Shown: positions 1 to 9,067, numbered from the stretch's first letter. The stretch: DNA of 64,000 bases from CAVPDE01 sp963702565 (GCA_963702565.1 CAVPDE010000024.1:62001-126000); one strand, 5' to 3'. Notes: generated by a model not told the origin, from the letters alone. Numbers and translations are program-made.

Positions 1-1
1 A

Positions 2-448
2 CTCTCCTCGTTTGGGTTTCAACATGCGGAGAATAAGCTCGCGCTCATAACCTTTGACCAATCGCCCGACGGGTGTTTCAAACCATTGATCGTATTTCTC
101 CGGCCAGGGATCAAAAATCTCAGACATGCTTTTGAATCCTTCCGTGAATGGGTTTGCATAAGGGCATCAAGTCCCCATGAGATTGAAAAACGAATTGACG
201 CTGAAAGAACAAGAGCTTTCAGGGCAGTTTTTGAAAGCCGGAAGCTCAAATCGGTTTTGGTTATTTTCCCTCTTGGAAGCACATTGGCCGGGCGTTCCCG
301 CCGTTTTCAGAATCGAATGCTGGGACAGTGGGGAAAGAAATTTAGCGAGGAGAGACCGCTTCTTTTGCCGGAGGTCAGAATCAACCGCAAGGACGTGGTG
401 GACATAAAAAAGGATGAGGTCCTGTGGCCGGCGAGGAGGTTCGACTGA
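2..448 (+). CDS. C-terminal part of an unrecognised protein (runs off left edge)
   Basis: An open frame enters from the left edge and ends at a TGA at 446-448, giving about 148 residues with no start in the window. The composition looks coding: many charged residues and a basic C-terminal half. I recognise no family, signal peptide or membrane segment. It converges on the SH3-domain gene 15 bp away, so the two stops face each other. The complementary strand also has open frames here, so this could be a shadow. I prefer this frame because it is open from the first base and ends just short of the neighbouring stop. Confidence 0.45.
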   Translation, partial: LSSFGFQHAENKLALITFDQSPDGCFKPLIVFLRPGIKNLRHAFESFREWVCIRASSPHEIEKRIDAERTRAFRAVFESRKLKSVLVIFPLGSTLAGRSRRFQNRMLGQWGKKFSEERPLLLPEVRINRKDVVDIKKDEVLWPARRFD

Positions 449-462
449 ACGGAAAATACATT

Positions 463-1131
463 TCATGAATAGAGGGATCGTTTTTTCTTTTGCTGCCGTC
501 CCGCAATCCCGCCGATCAACAGTCCGCACAAAAGCACGAGCGCTCCACTCAAGAACCACCTGTTCTGTTCTGAGGATTTTAGGGCTTCATTTTCCGCAGC
601 TACCTTGCTTAGCTCGCTCTGGATTGCTTTCAACTCCTTTTCAGTAGCCTCATGGATGGTTTTCAGTTTCAGATATCCTTCAGCCCCTTTCTTGAGCTCC
701 AGATATTCCTTCTTCACCGCCTCAAGTTCCTGAGTCTTTTGTTTGAGCTCTGCGGCAAGACCTTGACGCTGTTGAGACTCATCCGCGAGATCCTTTTGAA
801 ATCGATTGAGCTTCGCATTCAGATTCGCTGAATCTTCTTGCAGCTTTTTGGCTTGAACTTCCCATGGAAGGCGGGTGACCAGATATCGACTCATGACCCA
901 ACCTTCCTTGCCATCGTCTAAAGCTTTGACCTGGCTCCATTCCCCCCGGGTCTCCAGCACCTCAAGTGGGCGGCCGGAAAAGAGCATAGCAATGATTTTG
1001 TTTTCGTTGCTTGGGCCCGTGCGGAGTGTGATTTCAAAGGAGTCCGTAACATACGCTTTTGCCGCCCAGCCCTGCTGTGCTATGCCCAAAAACCCTGCCA
1101 TAACCAAAGCCATCATCCCCAGTGTCTTCAT
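463..1131 (-). CDS. SH3-domain membrane-anchored periplasmic protein (YgiM/TIGR04211-like)
   Basis: The 222-residue protein has an N-terminal signal peptide (residues 1-23, cleavage near GWAA). A bacterial SH3b domain follows (about 25-90, with LRTGPS and EGWVMSRYL motifs). Next comes a long charged coiled coil (about 95-190), then one transmembrane helix (WFLSGALVLLCGLLIGG) and a basic RQQKKKRS tail. This order matches the SH3-and-anchor family. The topology implies an SH3 domain held outside the inner membrane on a coiled-coil stalk. The role is unproven; bacterial SH3b domains often bind peptidoglycan. It lies downstream of trpS on the same strand, separated by about 316 bp, so it is probably transcribed separately. 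Confidence 0.75.
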   Translation of the reverse strand: MKTLGMMALVMAGFLGIAQQGWAAKAYVTDSFEITLRTGPSNENKIIAMLFSGRPLEVLETRGEWSQVKALDDGKEGWVMSRYLVTRLPWEVQAKKLQEDSANLNAKLNRFQKDLADESQQRQGLAAELKQKTQELEAVKKEYLELKKGAEGYLKLKTIHEATEKELKAIQSELSKVAAENEALKSSEQNRWFLSGALVLLCGLLIGGIAGRQQKKKRSLYS

Positions 1132-1447
1132 TTCCCGCCCCCCGATCTATCTTCCATGGGTAAAAATCTTCTCCCCTGCTGAGCCGCTTTTGCCCGATAC
1201 CTGTCCAAGTCCTTTTTCACACAAGCGCAGTGAAGCGAAAGGTGAAGCCGCTATCCTGGTTTTATCCAGCGCACTGCCAGGAAGCCCGTGTTCAGCCCCC
1301 TCTCCCTTCCCTCCTTTTCCGCCTTCTGAGCCAGGTCCGGAGCGTCGGTTTTTTGGAAATGGATCGCCGTTTCGATAATGCCTTCCACGGGTGAAAGTGC
1401 GGCAATCTCTTCAGGCGCTCTCAGGAGGTTGCAGAAGAGGCGCGGCC
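1132..1447. other. Gap between SH3 gene and trpS with no recognised gene
   Basis: The 316-bp stretch holds no gene I can name. On the minus strand, one frame that overlaps the end of trpS out of frame stays open down to 1251 and would add about 65 residues with an acidic/basic mix (around AEKEGRERGL). It lacks its own start and ribosome-binding site, so I do not call it. The promoter of the SH3 gene should lie near 1140-1200, but I see no strong -35/-10 pair. Confidence 0.4.
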
Positions 1448-2413
1448 TTAATAGGCGAGGCCGACCCGTTTGCGCACCCGGTCCAGGGTGGGAGCGGCTT
1501 TGGCGCGGGCCTTTTCTGCGCCTGACTTGAGAATGCCGTGGATCTGGTCGATGTCTTTTTCGAGTTGCTTGCGCTTGTCGCGGGCCGGACGAAAATACTC
1601 CCACATGCGCGCAAAAAGCGCTTTCTTCACGTCGCTGTACTTGACCCCGCCCTTGCGGTAGCGCGCCGCCAGTTCCGACTTTTCCTCCTCGTTCAGAAAC
1701 AGGGAAATATTGATGAAGACATTGCACTTTGCGGGGTCTTTGGGCGCCGCTATGGGAGTGGCATCCGTGACAATGCGCGCGATCTTGTTCTTGAGCTCTT
1801 TTTCTTCGCAAAAGATCTCAATGGTGTTGTCATAGGACTTGCTCATCTTGCGGCCGTCGATTCCGACCACCAGGGGGATGTTAGGGTTTATTTCGGCCTC
1901 CGGCACCACAAAGGTGTCCCCAAAGGTGGCGTTGAACCGGATGGCGATGTCCCGCGTGATCTCCAGATGCTGCTGCTGATCCTTTCCCACCGGGACCCGT
2001 TCCCCCTGGTAAAGCAGGATGTCCGCGGCCATGAGCACAGGGTAGGATAGAAGCCCATGGTTGGGAGCGATGCCCTGAGCGGTCTTGTCCTTGTAGGAGT
2101 GGCTTCTGAGCAGAAGCCCTACAGGGGTCACATTGTTCAGGATCCAGGTCAGTTCCGTCACTTCGGGCACATCGCCCTGAACCCAGAAGATCGCCTTGTC
2201 GGGGTTCATGCCCAGAGCGATAAAATCCAGGGCAACCTGAACGGTCCCCCAAGCCAGCTTCGGACCGTCGGAGACAGAGGTCATGGCATGGTAGTTCACG
2301 ATAAAGCAGAAGAGCTCGGAAGTCTCCTGGTACTCGATCATGGGTTTCATCATGCCGAAGTAGTTTCCAATATGAAGTTCCCCGGAAGGTTGAATGCCTG
2401 AAAGGACGCGCAT
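1448..2413 (-). CDS. trpS: Tryptophanyl-tRNA synthetase
   Basis: A class I aminoacyl-tRNA synthetase that charges tRNA-Trp with tryptophan using ATP, in the cytoplasm. The class I signature appears as PSGELHIGN (residues 9-17, the HIGH motif) and the KMSKS loop as GRKMSKSYDN (about 187-196). The tryptophan-pocket segment with GLLLRSHSYKDK is near residue 100. At 321 residues it has the usual length for bacterial TrpRS. The start is the ATG at 2413; no strong Shine-Dalgarno is visible upstream. The neighbours (FHA protein, SH3 protein) share its strand but are more than 100 bp away on each side. Confidence 0.95.
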   Translation of the reverse strand: MRVLSGIQPSGELHIGNYFGMMKPMIEYQETSELFCFIVNYHAMTSVSDGPKLAWGTVQVALDFIALGMNPDKAIFWVQGDVPEVTELTWILNNVTPVGLLLRSHSYKDKTAQGIAPNHGLLSYPVLMAADILLYQGERVPVGKDQQQHLEITRDIAIRFNATFGDTFVVPEAEINPNIPLVVGIDGRKMSKSYDNTIEIFCEEKELKNKIARIVTDATPIAAPKDPAKCNVFINISLFLNEEEKSELAARYRKGGVKYSDVKKALFARMWEYFRPARDKRKQLEKDIDQIHGILKSGAEKARAKAAPTLDRVRKRVGLAY

Positions 2414-2529
2414 GCTAAAGTACTCTTTTAACCTTTCGTTTTGGTTGTCCGCTCAGTACAGGTCTTCTGGCGCAGAAGCACCGAAAAACCCGTTCGATTG
2501 AAAGTGTTAGGCCCTTGGCAAGCTGCTGC

Positions 2530-3441
2530 TCAGTTCACGGACGGTGAAGCGTTTCCGGAATGCAGCAGCGCGTTCTCAATGGCCACGGCTGCGGAGGAGC
2601 CGAGGGCGGTCAGCAGAGGGAGATCTTCGTTACGAAAACCATAGGGCTCATCAAAGGAGTCCAGGTAGATGACCCCTCTGACCTGTGACCGGCTGATCAG
2701 AGGAACGCACAGTGCGGACTTGATCCTCATAATCTCCATGCTCTCAGAGAGCCTTTCAGCGTCCTCCCCCAAAAGGTTCACGATTTTGAACGTTTTCCCT
2801 TCCCGAACGACCCGGTCGACCATGGTGCGGCTGTAAAGGCGGGCAACGCCCTCTCCTCCCCTCTTGGCTTTGGAAAGGATGTGAATGATGTTGCCGGTTT
2901 CTGTATCCCGCAGAAGAATGAGCCCCCTGTCCATTCGCTGGAGAAGGTTCAAAATGGAATCAAGAATTTTCTCCATGATTTCATTCAAGGTGACAGAGTT
3001 CCTGAGCACGGTGGACACGCTGTAAACGAGTTCCATCGTGTTCCTTGCCGTCATGGGCCGATCTCTCTTCTGATATCTTTCCACGACCTCGTTCAGGTTC
3101 TCCGACTCAAAGATGGCGTCCACGAAGGGCATGACATGATCGAGACAAGCCCTGCCCAGACAGATCAGGCTCATCCCAATGGTGATCGGGACGCCCTCTT
3201 CCACTTCCACTTCAGCGTCCGGAGGAATGGGGTGCCCGTTCACAAAGGTGCCATTGGTGCTGCCCATGTCCTGCACAAAATACCGGTCCCCCTTCTCGAT
3301 GATCTTGAGATGGCTGCCGGAAACGTATCCGTCTTTCATTCTTATCTGGTTTTCCGAGGACCTCCCCACATGGACCGTGTCTCCAGGGAGGTCGAAAGAC
3401 TGAATCTCATCCACTCCATCCATAAGGTAGAGCTTGATCAT
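2530..3441 (-). CDS. FHA domain plus GAF domain signalling protein
   Basis: 303 residues. The N-terminal forkhead-associated domain (about 1-95) carries the conserved pThr-binding elements: VGRSSENQI, SGSHLKI and MGSTNGTFVNG. A linker follows, then a GAF domain (about 150-295) with the usual LCVPLISRSQVRGVIYLDS strand pattern. FHA domains bind phosphothreonine peptides and GAF domains bind small ligands, so the protein probably links Ser/Thr phosphorylation to a ligand or partner signal. It has no catalytic output domain (no GGDEF, kinase or PP2C), so it may act as an adaptor. It has no signal peptide or membrane segment. No kinase gene lies nearby. Confidence 0.85.
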   Translation of the reverse strand: MIKLYLMDGVDEIQSFDLPGDTVHVGRSSENQIRMKDGYVSGSHLKIIEKGDRYFVQDMGSTNGTFVNGHPIPPDAEVEVEEGVPITIGMSLICLGRACLDHVMPFVDAIFESENLNEVVERYQKRDRPMTARNTMELVYSVSTVLRNSVTLNEIMEKILDSILNLLQRMDRGLILLRDTETGNIIHILSKAKRGGEGVARLYSRTMVDRVVREGKTFKIVNLLGEDAERLSESMEIMRIKSALCVPLISRSQVRGVIYLDSFDEPYGFRNEDLPLLTALGSSAAVAIENALLHSGNASPSVN

Positions 3442-3566
3442 AGTTCAACCGCCGCATGAAGAAAGAGGACTGGAAATGAGCGTTGCCATGGCCGTCGAAA
3501 CCTTTTCCGCCGAGATGATTTAACTATTAACGGATTCCTAGTTTTCTGTCAAGGAATTGGGAAGGT

Positions 3567-3619
3567 TATAAAACAAGAGGCGCAGGGTGCCGACTTGAGA
3601 GTCAAGAGCACCGTGCGCC
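3567..3619 (-). terminator. Rho-independent terminator of the S1 gene
   Basis: On the minus strand, 35 bp after the S1 stop, a 12-bp GC-rich stem (GGCGCACGGTGC pairing with GCACCCTGCGCC, one mismatch) encloses an inner CTTGA/TCAAG stem. It is followed by CTCTTGTTTTATAA. This is a convincing intrinsic terminator separating the S1 transcript from the FHA gene. Confidence 0.75.
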
Positions 3620-3653
3620 TCGCGAGATAGGCTTGGTTAGGCCGGTTTCACGA

Positions 3654-5111
3654 TCACGGCTTGTCTATCTTCTTCTGAAGCGCCTGCTGCAGCTTTTCGC
3701 CGAAGGAACTCGTTTTCTTTTGATCGCTTCCGGCGAATTCCTTCCATCCCTCTTCATCCTTGGAATCCCCGGGGCCCAGCGTGATCTTTCGTTCGTTCGC
3801 ATGGACCTCCTCGATCAACAGGGCGATGGTGTCGCCCGTCTTCAGCTTCTCGATCTGGCCGGATTTGAGGGAGTTCTTGATTTTCGAGATCGGAAGCAAC
3901 CCTGTCACGCCGGGTTCGAGGGAGATGAAGTATCCGAATTTTTCCTTTCTCTCGATCGTCCCGTTGACGGGCAAACCGACCCGGTATTTCTCAGGCACGT
4001 CCAACCATGGGTCTCCCTCCGCATCCTTGAGGCTCAGCGAGATTCTTCTCCTCGGGATGTCGATCTCCTTCACGACGACCGCAATGCTCTCCCCGACTTG
4101 GACGACCTCTTCGGGTTTGAGAACCCGCTTCGTGTAGCTCATCTCGCTCACGTGAACCAGGCCTTCGATCCCTTCCGTGATCTCCACGAAGGCGCCAAAG
4201 GCCGCACACCGCACCACTTTGCCCTTCACCTTTTCACCGATCTGATATCGCCCTTCCATTTGATCCCACGGATCTCCGGTCATCTGTTTCACCGAAAGAG
4301 AGATCTTGACGGCATTGCGTTTTTGCCCCTTCTCTATGCTAAGGACCTTCACCCTCAGGGGGTCACCGGTGTGAAGAACTTCCTCCGGTTTTTCCACCCT
4401 TGACCAGCTCACCTCCGAAACATGGACCAGGCCTTCCACACCCGGGAAAATCTCCACGAAAACCCCGTAAGGCATGACTCTCGTCACTCGTCCATCCAGC
4501 TCCGCACCGACGATCAAGCCCTTCATGAAACCGGCGATCGCTTGCTGCTGTTCCCGCTTGAGAAGCTCGCGTCTGGAAACGACGATGTTCTTGCCGCCCT
4601 CTTCGAACTGAGTGATCAGGAAAAGGTAAGGTTTTCCCACATGCTGATCCGGGCTCTCCGAAAACTTCAAATCGATTTGACTGGCAGGGCAGAAAGCCCT
4701 CTTCTGCGCGATCTCCACCTGAAATCCCCCCTTGATCTGGCCCTTCACCCTGCCTTCCATGGGGATGGAGTTCTCAAAGGCGTCTCTCAGCATGTTCATA
4801 GTGCCTGCGCCGGACACGGCTTTTGAGAGCCGGATCTCATTGCCGTCATAGGAGGCGACATAGAGTTCTATCTCGTCTCCTTCTTTATAAGGCACAGTTC
4901 CGTTTTCGTCCGCGAGTTCGTTCTTTTCGACCACCCCGTCGATCTTGGTCCCCGTGTCCACGTAAACCGTGTCTTTGCCGACGGAAATGATTTTGCCGCG
5001 GATTCTTTCGCCGATCTGAACCCTTTCGGTCCTGTGACCATTGTAGCTCTCAAAGAGTTCCGCAAAACTTTCGACTGGTTTTTCCTCGTTCTCCGACTTC
5101 TCTTCAGACAT
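3654..5111 (-). CDS. rpsA: Ribosomal protein S1-type protein with five S1 RNA-binding domains
   Basis: 485 residues from the chosen start. Five S1 (OB-fold) repeats begin near residues 30 (IGERIRGKIISV), 115 (MEGRVKGQIKGG), 200 (VGAELDGRVTRVMPYGVFVE), 285 (IGEKVKGKVVRCAAFGAFVE) and 375 (VGLPVNGTIERKEKFGYF). Domains 3 and 4 have the canonical EGLVHVSE strand. S1 sits on the 30S subunit and helps bind mRNA for initiation; E. coli S1 has six domains, so this is a shorter form. The frame is open upstream to 5186. I chose the ATG at 5111 because GGGGG lies 8 nt before it and an acidic N terminus (MSEEKSENEE) is plausible. It stands divergent from the PilZ gene and ends at a strong terminator. Confidence 0.88.
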   Translation of the reverse strand: MSEEKSENEEKPVESFAELFESYNGHRTERVQIGERIRGKIISVGKDTVYVDTGTKIDGVVEKNELADENGTVPYKEGDEIELYVASYDGNEIRLSKAVSGAGTMNMLRDAFENSIPMEGRVKGQIKGGFQVEIAQKRAFCPASQIDLKFSESPDQHVGKPYLFLITQFEEGGKNIVVSRRELLKREQQQAIAGFMKGLIVGAELDGRVTRVMPYGVFVEIFPGVEGLVHVSEVSWSRVEKPEEVLHTGDPLRVKVLSIEKGQKRNAVKISLSVKQMTGDPWDQMEGRYQIGEKVKGKVVRCAAFGAFVEITEGIEGLVHVSEMSYTKRVLKPEEVVQVGESIAVVVKEIDIPRRRISLSLKDAEGDPWLDVPEKYRVGLPVNGTIERKEKFGYFISLEPGVTGLLPISKIKNSLKSGQIEKLKTGDTIALLIEEVHANERKITLGPGDSKDEEGWKEFAGSDQKKTSSFGEKLQQALQKKIDKP

Positions 5112-5204
5112 CCTCATGACCCCCGAAATCATCCTTTTGAAAGAATGCAAATTTGATTTATTAGCACAAAACCCATTGCAACGCAAAAGTTTTATTTGGA
5201 CAGT

Positions 5205-5222
5205 CTTTGGTTGCGACCAAAG
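5205..5222. promoter_or_regulatory. Palindrome between the divergent S1 and PilZ genes
   Basis: CTTTGGT-TGCG-ACCAAAG is a perfect 7-bp inverted repeat in the 156-bp divergent spacer. On the minus strand, TTGCGT and TAATAA separated by 17 bp (about 5155-5185) could form the S1 promoter just downstream of it. A binding site or short hairpin is equally possible. Confidence 0.35.
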
Positions 5223-5267
5223 GCTGCCTTAGGATATGATAGGCAAAACCCGGGGCGGAAAAGACCC

Positions 5268-5600
5268 ATGGAGCCTAGACCAAAAGACAGGCGTCAACAG
5301 GACAGGGCTTACGCAGAGCCTTATACCACCAACACCTTTCTGGAGTTCACGCTTTCCGGCCGCACGCACCGCTGTCTTCTTCTTGACGTGTCGCCGCGCG
5401 GACTGGGCATGCTCGTTTCGCACACCGAAACGGAGATCCTCCAGCACCTCCGACCGGGCGCGAGGATGAGCATGGCCTATGCCTCCCCTGAAGCCACCGT
5501 CCTCATGCACTTTGAGATACGCCACATCACGGAGATCCAGCGGGGAAACTTCAGAGGCTTTTTCCAGGTCGGATTGTGCCTGGTGCCGGAAACCAGCTGA
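5268..5600 (+). CDS. PilZ domain protein
   Basis: 110 residues from the ATG at 5268. The two c-di-GMP-binding motifs of PilZ are visible: an arginine-rich RxxxR-type segment at the N terminus (KDRRQQDR, residues 6-13) and a D/N-x-S-x-x-G motif (DVSPRGLGM). A beta-rich remainder follows. It has a single domain, no membrane segment and no partner domain, so it is probably a soluble c-di-GMP receptor acting through protein contact. The upstream in-frame extension (to 5196) is less likely because it reads through the palindrome region. It is followed by the FAD oxidase gene 73 bp downstream, with no obvious functional link. Confidence 0.8.
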   Translation: MEPRPKDRRQQDRAYAEPYTTNTFLEFTLSGRTHRCLLLDVSPRGLGMLVSHTETEILQHLRPGARMSMAYASPEATVLMHFEIRHITEIQRGNFRGFFQVGLCLVPETS

Positions 5601-5673
5601 AGCCTTTGCAAAGAGATCCTGTCTCGAAACCTTAACGCCCGTTTGCCTTTGCCCAGTGCGGGAGACCGGAAGA

Positions 5674-7077
5674 ATGGAAGAGAGGATTAAGTCAGCCCTT
5701 AAAGAAATCGTGGGCTTGGATCACTTCAGCGATCAGCTCATTGACCTGGTTTCTTATTCTTACGACGCTTCGGACCATGACCACCGACCCGAGGCGGCCG
5801 TGTGGCCGCTCCATGTCGAGCAGGTTTCGAGAATCATGCACCTTGCCCATGAGAACCGGCTTCCGGTCATTCCCAGAGGCGCGGGAACCGGCCTGGCTGG
5901 CGGCGCCGTGCCCATCCGCGGAGGCCTGGTGCTGGATCTGTGCCGGATGAACAAAATCATCGCCATTCGGATCGCGGACCGCTCCGTGGTGGTGCAGCCT
6001 GGGGTGGTCTACGCCGACCTGGAAAACGCCCTTGCGCCCTATGGGTTCTTTTTTCCTCCGGACCCTGCCAGCGGCAAAGCATGCACCCTGGGGGGAAACG
6101 TGGCCACCAACGCGGGCGGCATTCGCGGGGCAAAGTACGGCGTCACCCGGGATTATGTGCTGGGTCTGGAGGTGGTGTTGCCCCACGGTCAGATCATGCG
6201 CACAGGCACCGCTTGCATGAAGTCCTCTTCCGGCTATGACTTGACCCGCCTTTTCGTGGGCTCTGAAGGAACGTTGGGGATCATCACAGAGATCATCCTG
6301 AAGATCAGCCCCAGACCTCTCAGCCACAAGACCGCTCTCGGAATGTTTTCAAGCCTTCGAGACGCAGGTCAGGCCGTGAGCGATATCATGCACTCCGGCA
6401 TCATTCCCAGCGTCCTCGAAATCATGGACGCCAACTCCATACGCGTTCTGCGGGAGATTGCGAGCTTTCCCCTTCCCGATGCCGCCGCCGTGATCCTCAC
6501 GGAAACGGACGGATACACCCGGGAAGAGACCGACTTTCAGATGGCACGGATCCTGGAGGTCTTTCGCAAAAACCACGTCACGGAAATCCAGGAAGCCGCC
6601 TCCGCAGCCGATGCGGAGAAACTCTGGAAGCTCCGCAAATCCGTGGGCAGCGCAGCGGCGAAGCTGCGCACCAACAACATCTCGGAGGACGTGGCCATCC
6701 CCATCTCCAGGCTCCCGGATCTCCTGTCGGGGATATCAGCCATTGTGGAGAAGCACGCGCTCCCTTTCGTGATCTTCGGCCATGCCGGTGACGGCAACAT
6801 CCATCCCAGGATCATGTACGATCGGGCTGATCCCGACCAGCGTCGAAAAGTGAGAGAGGTTGCGGAGGAGATCTTCAAGCTTTCGTGCAGTCTGGGCGGG
6901 ACCCTCACAGGGGAGCACGGGGTGGGCATTGCCAAGGCACCCTTCATGGCCCTTGAGCACGATAGGGCAGCCCTGGGCCTGATGCGTTCCCTCAAGAAGC
7001 TCATCGACCCCGACAACATTCTGAACCCCGGAAAAATGGGACTGGACGACGGGAACGGCAACGAGCAGCGAGCATAG
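5674..7077 (+). CDS. FAD-linked 2-hydroxyacid oxidase/dehydrogenase, GlcD family
   Basis: 467 residues from the ATG at 5674; the longer frame from 5479 overlaps the PilZ gene and is rejected. The FAD-binding PCMH domain (PF01565, about 35-215) shows PRGAGTGLAGGAVP, GGNVATNAGG and VGSEGTLGIITE. The C-terminal FAD-oxidase domain (PF02913) has FGHAGDGNIHP, GEHGVGIAK and the usual DPDNILNPGKM end. The family oxidises glycolate, D-lactate or related 2-hydroxyacids, passing electrons to a partner. No GlcE or GlcF subunit is nearby, so the substrate is open. The last residues (NGNEQRA) are encoded by AGAGC-type repeated words, suggesting the 3' end was reshaped by a word-repeat element. Confidence 0.88.
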   Translation: MEERIKSALKEIVGLDHFSDQLIDLVSYSYDASDHDHRPEAAVWPLHVEQVSRIMHLAHENRLPVIPRGAGTGLAGGAVPIRGGLVLDLCRMNKIIAIRIADRSVVVQPGVVYADLENALAPYGFFFPPDPASGKACTLGGNVATNAGGIRGAKYGVTRDYVLGLEVVLPHGQIMRTGTACMKSSSGYDLTRLFVGSEGTLGIITEIILKISPRPLSHKTALGMFSSLRDAGQAVSDIMHSGIIPSVLEIMDANSIRVLREIASFPLPDAAAVILTETDGYTREETDFQMARILEVFRKNHVTEIQEAASAADAEKLWKLRKSVGSAAAKLRTNNISEDVAIPISRLPDLLSGISAIVEKHALPFVIFGHAGDGNIHPRIMYDRADPDQRRKVREVAEEIFKLSCSLGGTLTGEHGVGIAKAPFMALEHDRAALGLMRSLKKLIDPDNILNPGKMGLDDGNGNEQRA

Positions 7078-7108
7078 AGCGAAGATCAAAACCAAAAGGA
7101 TCAGACGG

Positions 7109-7197
7109 CTCACGGTGCACGGGTCACGGAAAAACCGAGCTCACTTGAAGCACCGTTTTTGCCTTGGATGTTACGCCCTGCGCCGTGCCCCGTTGCG
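7109..7197. repeat. Word-hairpin repeat, CACGGTGCACGG family
   Basis: The left arm repeats CACGGTGCACGGGTCACGG (7111-7129). The right arm (7171-7197) carries roughly complementary words (CGCCCTGCGCCGTGCCCCGT), so the stretch can fold back on itself. It lies between the converging glcD-like gene and the acyl-CoA ligase gene. The same words recur at 52849-52888. Confidence 0.55.
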
Positions 7198-7210
7198 AAC
7201 GATTGCGGCC

Positions 7211-8794
7211 TCAGCCCACTTTGGGGCCTTCGTTTTTCCAGTGCGGGTCCCGTAAGCCCTTCTTGAAAATTTTTCCCGAACCGGTTCTTGGAAGAGCTTC
7301 CAGAAAATCCACGCTCTTAGGCGTTTTATAGTGAGCCAGGTTTTCTTTGCAAAAGGCAAGGATCTCTTTTTCTTTTGCCTCCTTCCCCGGTTTCAACACC
7401 ACGCACGCCTTGATCGCCTCACCCCATTTGGGGTCCGGGATGCCGATGACCGCAGCCTCCAAAACTGCGGGGTGGCTGTACAGGACGTTCTCCACCTCCG
7501 TGGAGTAGACATTCTCCCCTCCGGTGATGATCATGTCTTTCTTGCGATCCACAATCGTGACATACTCTTCCTGGTTGACGACGGCGAGGTCCCCTGTGTA
7601 AAGCCAACCGTCGCGAAAGGCCTTGGATGTTTCTTCCGGAAGATTCCAGTATCCGGGAGTCACGGTGTCCCCTTTGACGATGATCTCTCCCACCTGCCGA
7701 TTGTCGCGAGCCACCTCCTTACCCGTTTCATCCACGACCTTCAAGCTCACATAGATAAATTCCCGGCCCGTGCTCGCCTTGAACTCCAGTTGTTTTTCCC
7801 AGGGCAGGCTTTTGAGATGATCTTTCAAAACGGACACGGTGAGATAGGGGCTCGTCTCTGTCATTCCGTAGGTCTGAATGTAGTCGCACTTGAAGGTGTC
7901 GATGATTTTTCGCACGACCTCAGGGGCGATAGGAGCTCCCCCGCTCAGGATGACGCGAAGGCTCGAGTAGTCGAAGCTCCCGGCCTCAGGATGGTTCACC
8001 ATCATGTTGAGCATTGTAGGGATCAGGTTGCTCAGGGTGATCCGTTCCTCCTGGATGAGTTTCAGAACCTGGAGCGCGTCAAAGGAGGGCACAATCACGT
8101 GCTTCCCTCCAGCCCAAGTGATGGCAAAGGTCGCCCAGGCGTCCGCCAGGTGAAAGAGGGGGGCCACATGAAACCAACGGTCTTTATCCGTGAGGTGAAG
8201 CTCCGCAATCGCTCCCAGGGCATGGCTCTTGACGTTCTTGTGGGTCAGCATGACTCCCTTAGGACGGTCCGTGGTGCCGCTCGTGTAGTACAAATGGGCC
8301 ACCTCGGTGTCTTGCAAAGCAAGATCCGCAGGGGGTTTCCCTTCCTGCTCCAGAAGCAGCTCCTCATAGTCGTATTCCTTTTCTCCTGGGGCCGCTCCCG
8401 GAACCCGTTGGGACCAGACGATCGTTTCCAGACCGGAGACAGAGGCCGGAAGCTTTTCCGCCTTGTCTCTGAACCCGTGCTGGGCGATCAGGACCCTGGC
8501 TCCGCTGTCCGTGAGGATCGCGGCAAGCTCTTTTTCAGAGAGTCTGAAATTGAGCGGAACAAGGATCAGGCCCAGGTGGGCGGCGGCAAAATAGGTTTCC
8601 AGGAACACATGGCAATTCTCATGGAGAATGGCGATGCGGTCTTGCCTTTGAAGTCCAAGGCCGCTGAGGCCACGACAGAGCCTCCACACCCTTTCGCCGA
8701 AGTCCCGGTAGTTCATTCTTACCGTGCCGCAAACCACGGCTTCTCTGTTCGGGTAGAGCTTGACCGCCTTGGGAAGAAGTTCATTCAACGCCAT
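7211..8794 (-). CDS. Acyl-CoA synthetase (AMP-forming), long-chain type
   Basis: 527 residues, full length for the ANL adenylating superfamily. Motifs: the phosphate-binding loop YYTSGTTDRPKGVML (about 172-186), YGMTETSPY in the adenylation core, and the hinge region YTGDLAVV...DRKKDMIITGGENVYS. The C-terminal catalytic lysine is in RTGSGKIFKKGL. It activates a carboxylic acid as acyl-AMP and then acyl-CoA; the sequence resembles fatty-acid ligases (FadD-like), but the substrate cannot be read from it. It is cytoplasmic with no signal peptide. It is transcribed away from the TRAP operon with a 273-bp divergent spacer. A shared role in uptake and activation of an organic acid is possible but unproven. 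Confidence 0.88.
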   Translation of the reverse strand: MALNELLPKAVKLYPNREAVVCGTVRMNYRDFGERVWRLCRGLSGLGLQRQDRIAILHENCHVFLETYFAAAHLGLILVPLNFRLSEKELAAILTDSGARVLIAQHGFRDKAEKLPASVSGLETIVWSQRVPGAAPGEKEYDYEELLLEQEGKPPADLALQDTEVAHLYYTSGTTDRPKGVMLTHKNVKSHALGAIAELHLTDKDRWFHVAPLFHLADAWATFAITWAGGKHVIVPSFDALQVLKLIQEERITLSNLIPTMLNMMVNHPEAGSFDYSSLRVILSGGAPIAPEVVRKIIDTFKCDYIQTYGMTETSPYLTVSVLKDHLKSLPWEKQLEFKASTGREFIYVSLKVVDETGKEVARDNRQVGEIIVKGDTVTPGYWNLPEETSKAFRDGWLYTGDLAVVNQEEYVTIVDRKKDMIITGGENVYSTEVENVLYSHPAVLEAAVIGIPDPKWGEAIKACVVLKPGKEAKEKEILAFCKENLAHYKTPKSVDFLEALPRTGSGKIFKKGLRDPHWKNEGPKVG

Positions 8795-8946
8795 GATGCA
8801 TCCCTCTCCTTGCTCATCGTTACAGGCCTTTCACCGGTCCTTTGCCCGTTCAGGCGGCCGGGATCCTTCTGTATCTCTAGACCGCGCAAAGCGCCTGTGT
8901 CAAGAACAGAACGGCGCCTTCGCCAGGAAGATCTACCAATTTACTG

Positions 8947-8976
8947 TTGACACTCTTTGCGTCTCTTTGCTACGGT
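8947..8976 (+). promoter_or_regulatory. Candidate promoter of the TAXI-TRAP operon
   Basis: TTGACA at 8947-8952 is a perfect -35 box. With 18 bp spacing, TACGGT (8971-8976) is a poor -10 box. It lies about 90 bp upstream of the binding-protein start. It is weak on its own and may need an activator. Confidence 0.35.
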
Positions 8977-9067
8977 GCCCCATTGTCCAAGTGGATCGAA
9001 GAGGCTTGGCCTTTTCCGATTTCCCACCCCATAAACCGTTAACATTCAAAGAGTAGGAGGTTGTCCC

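Noticed and set aside
3633..4403. Plus-strand frame of 256 residues
   Set aside because: It is antisense to the S1 gene and has no start context or family features.
7331..8950. Long plus-strand open frame of 539 residues
   Set aside because: It is antisense to the acyl-CoA ligase gene, whose motifs are complete. The translation has no recognisable domain.
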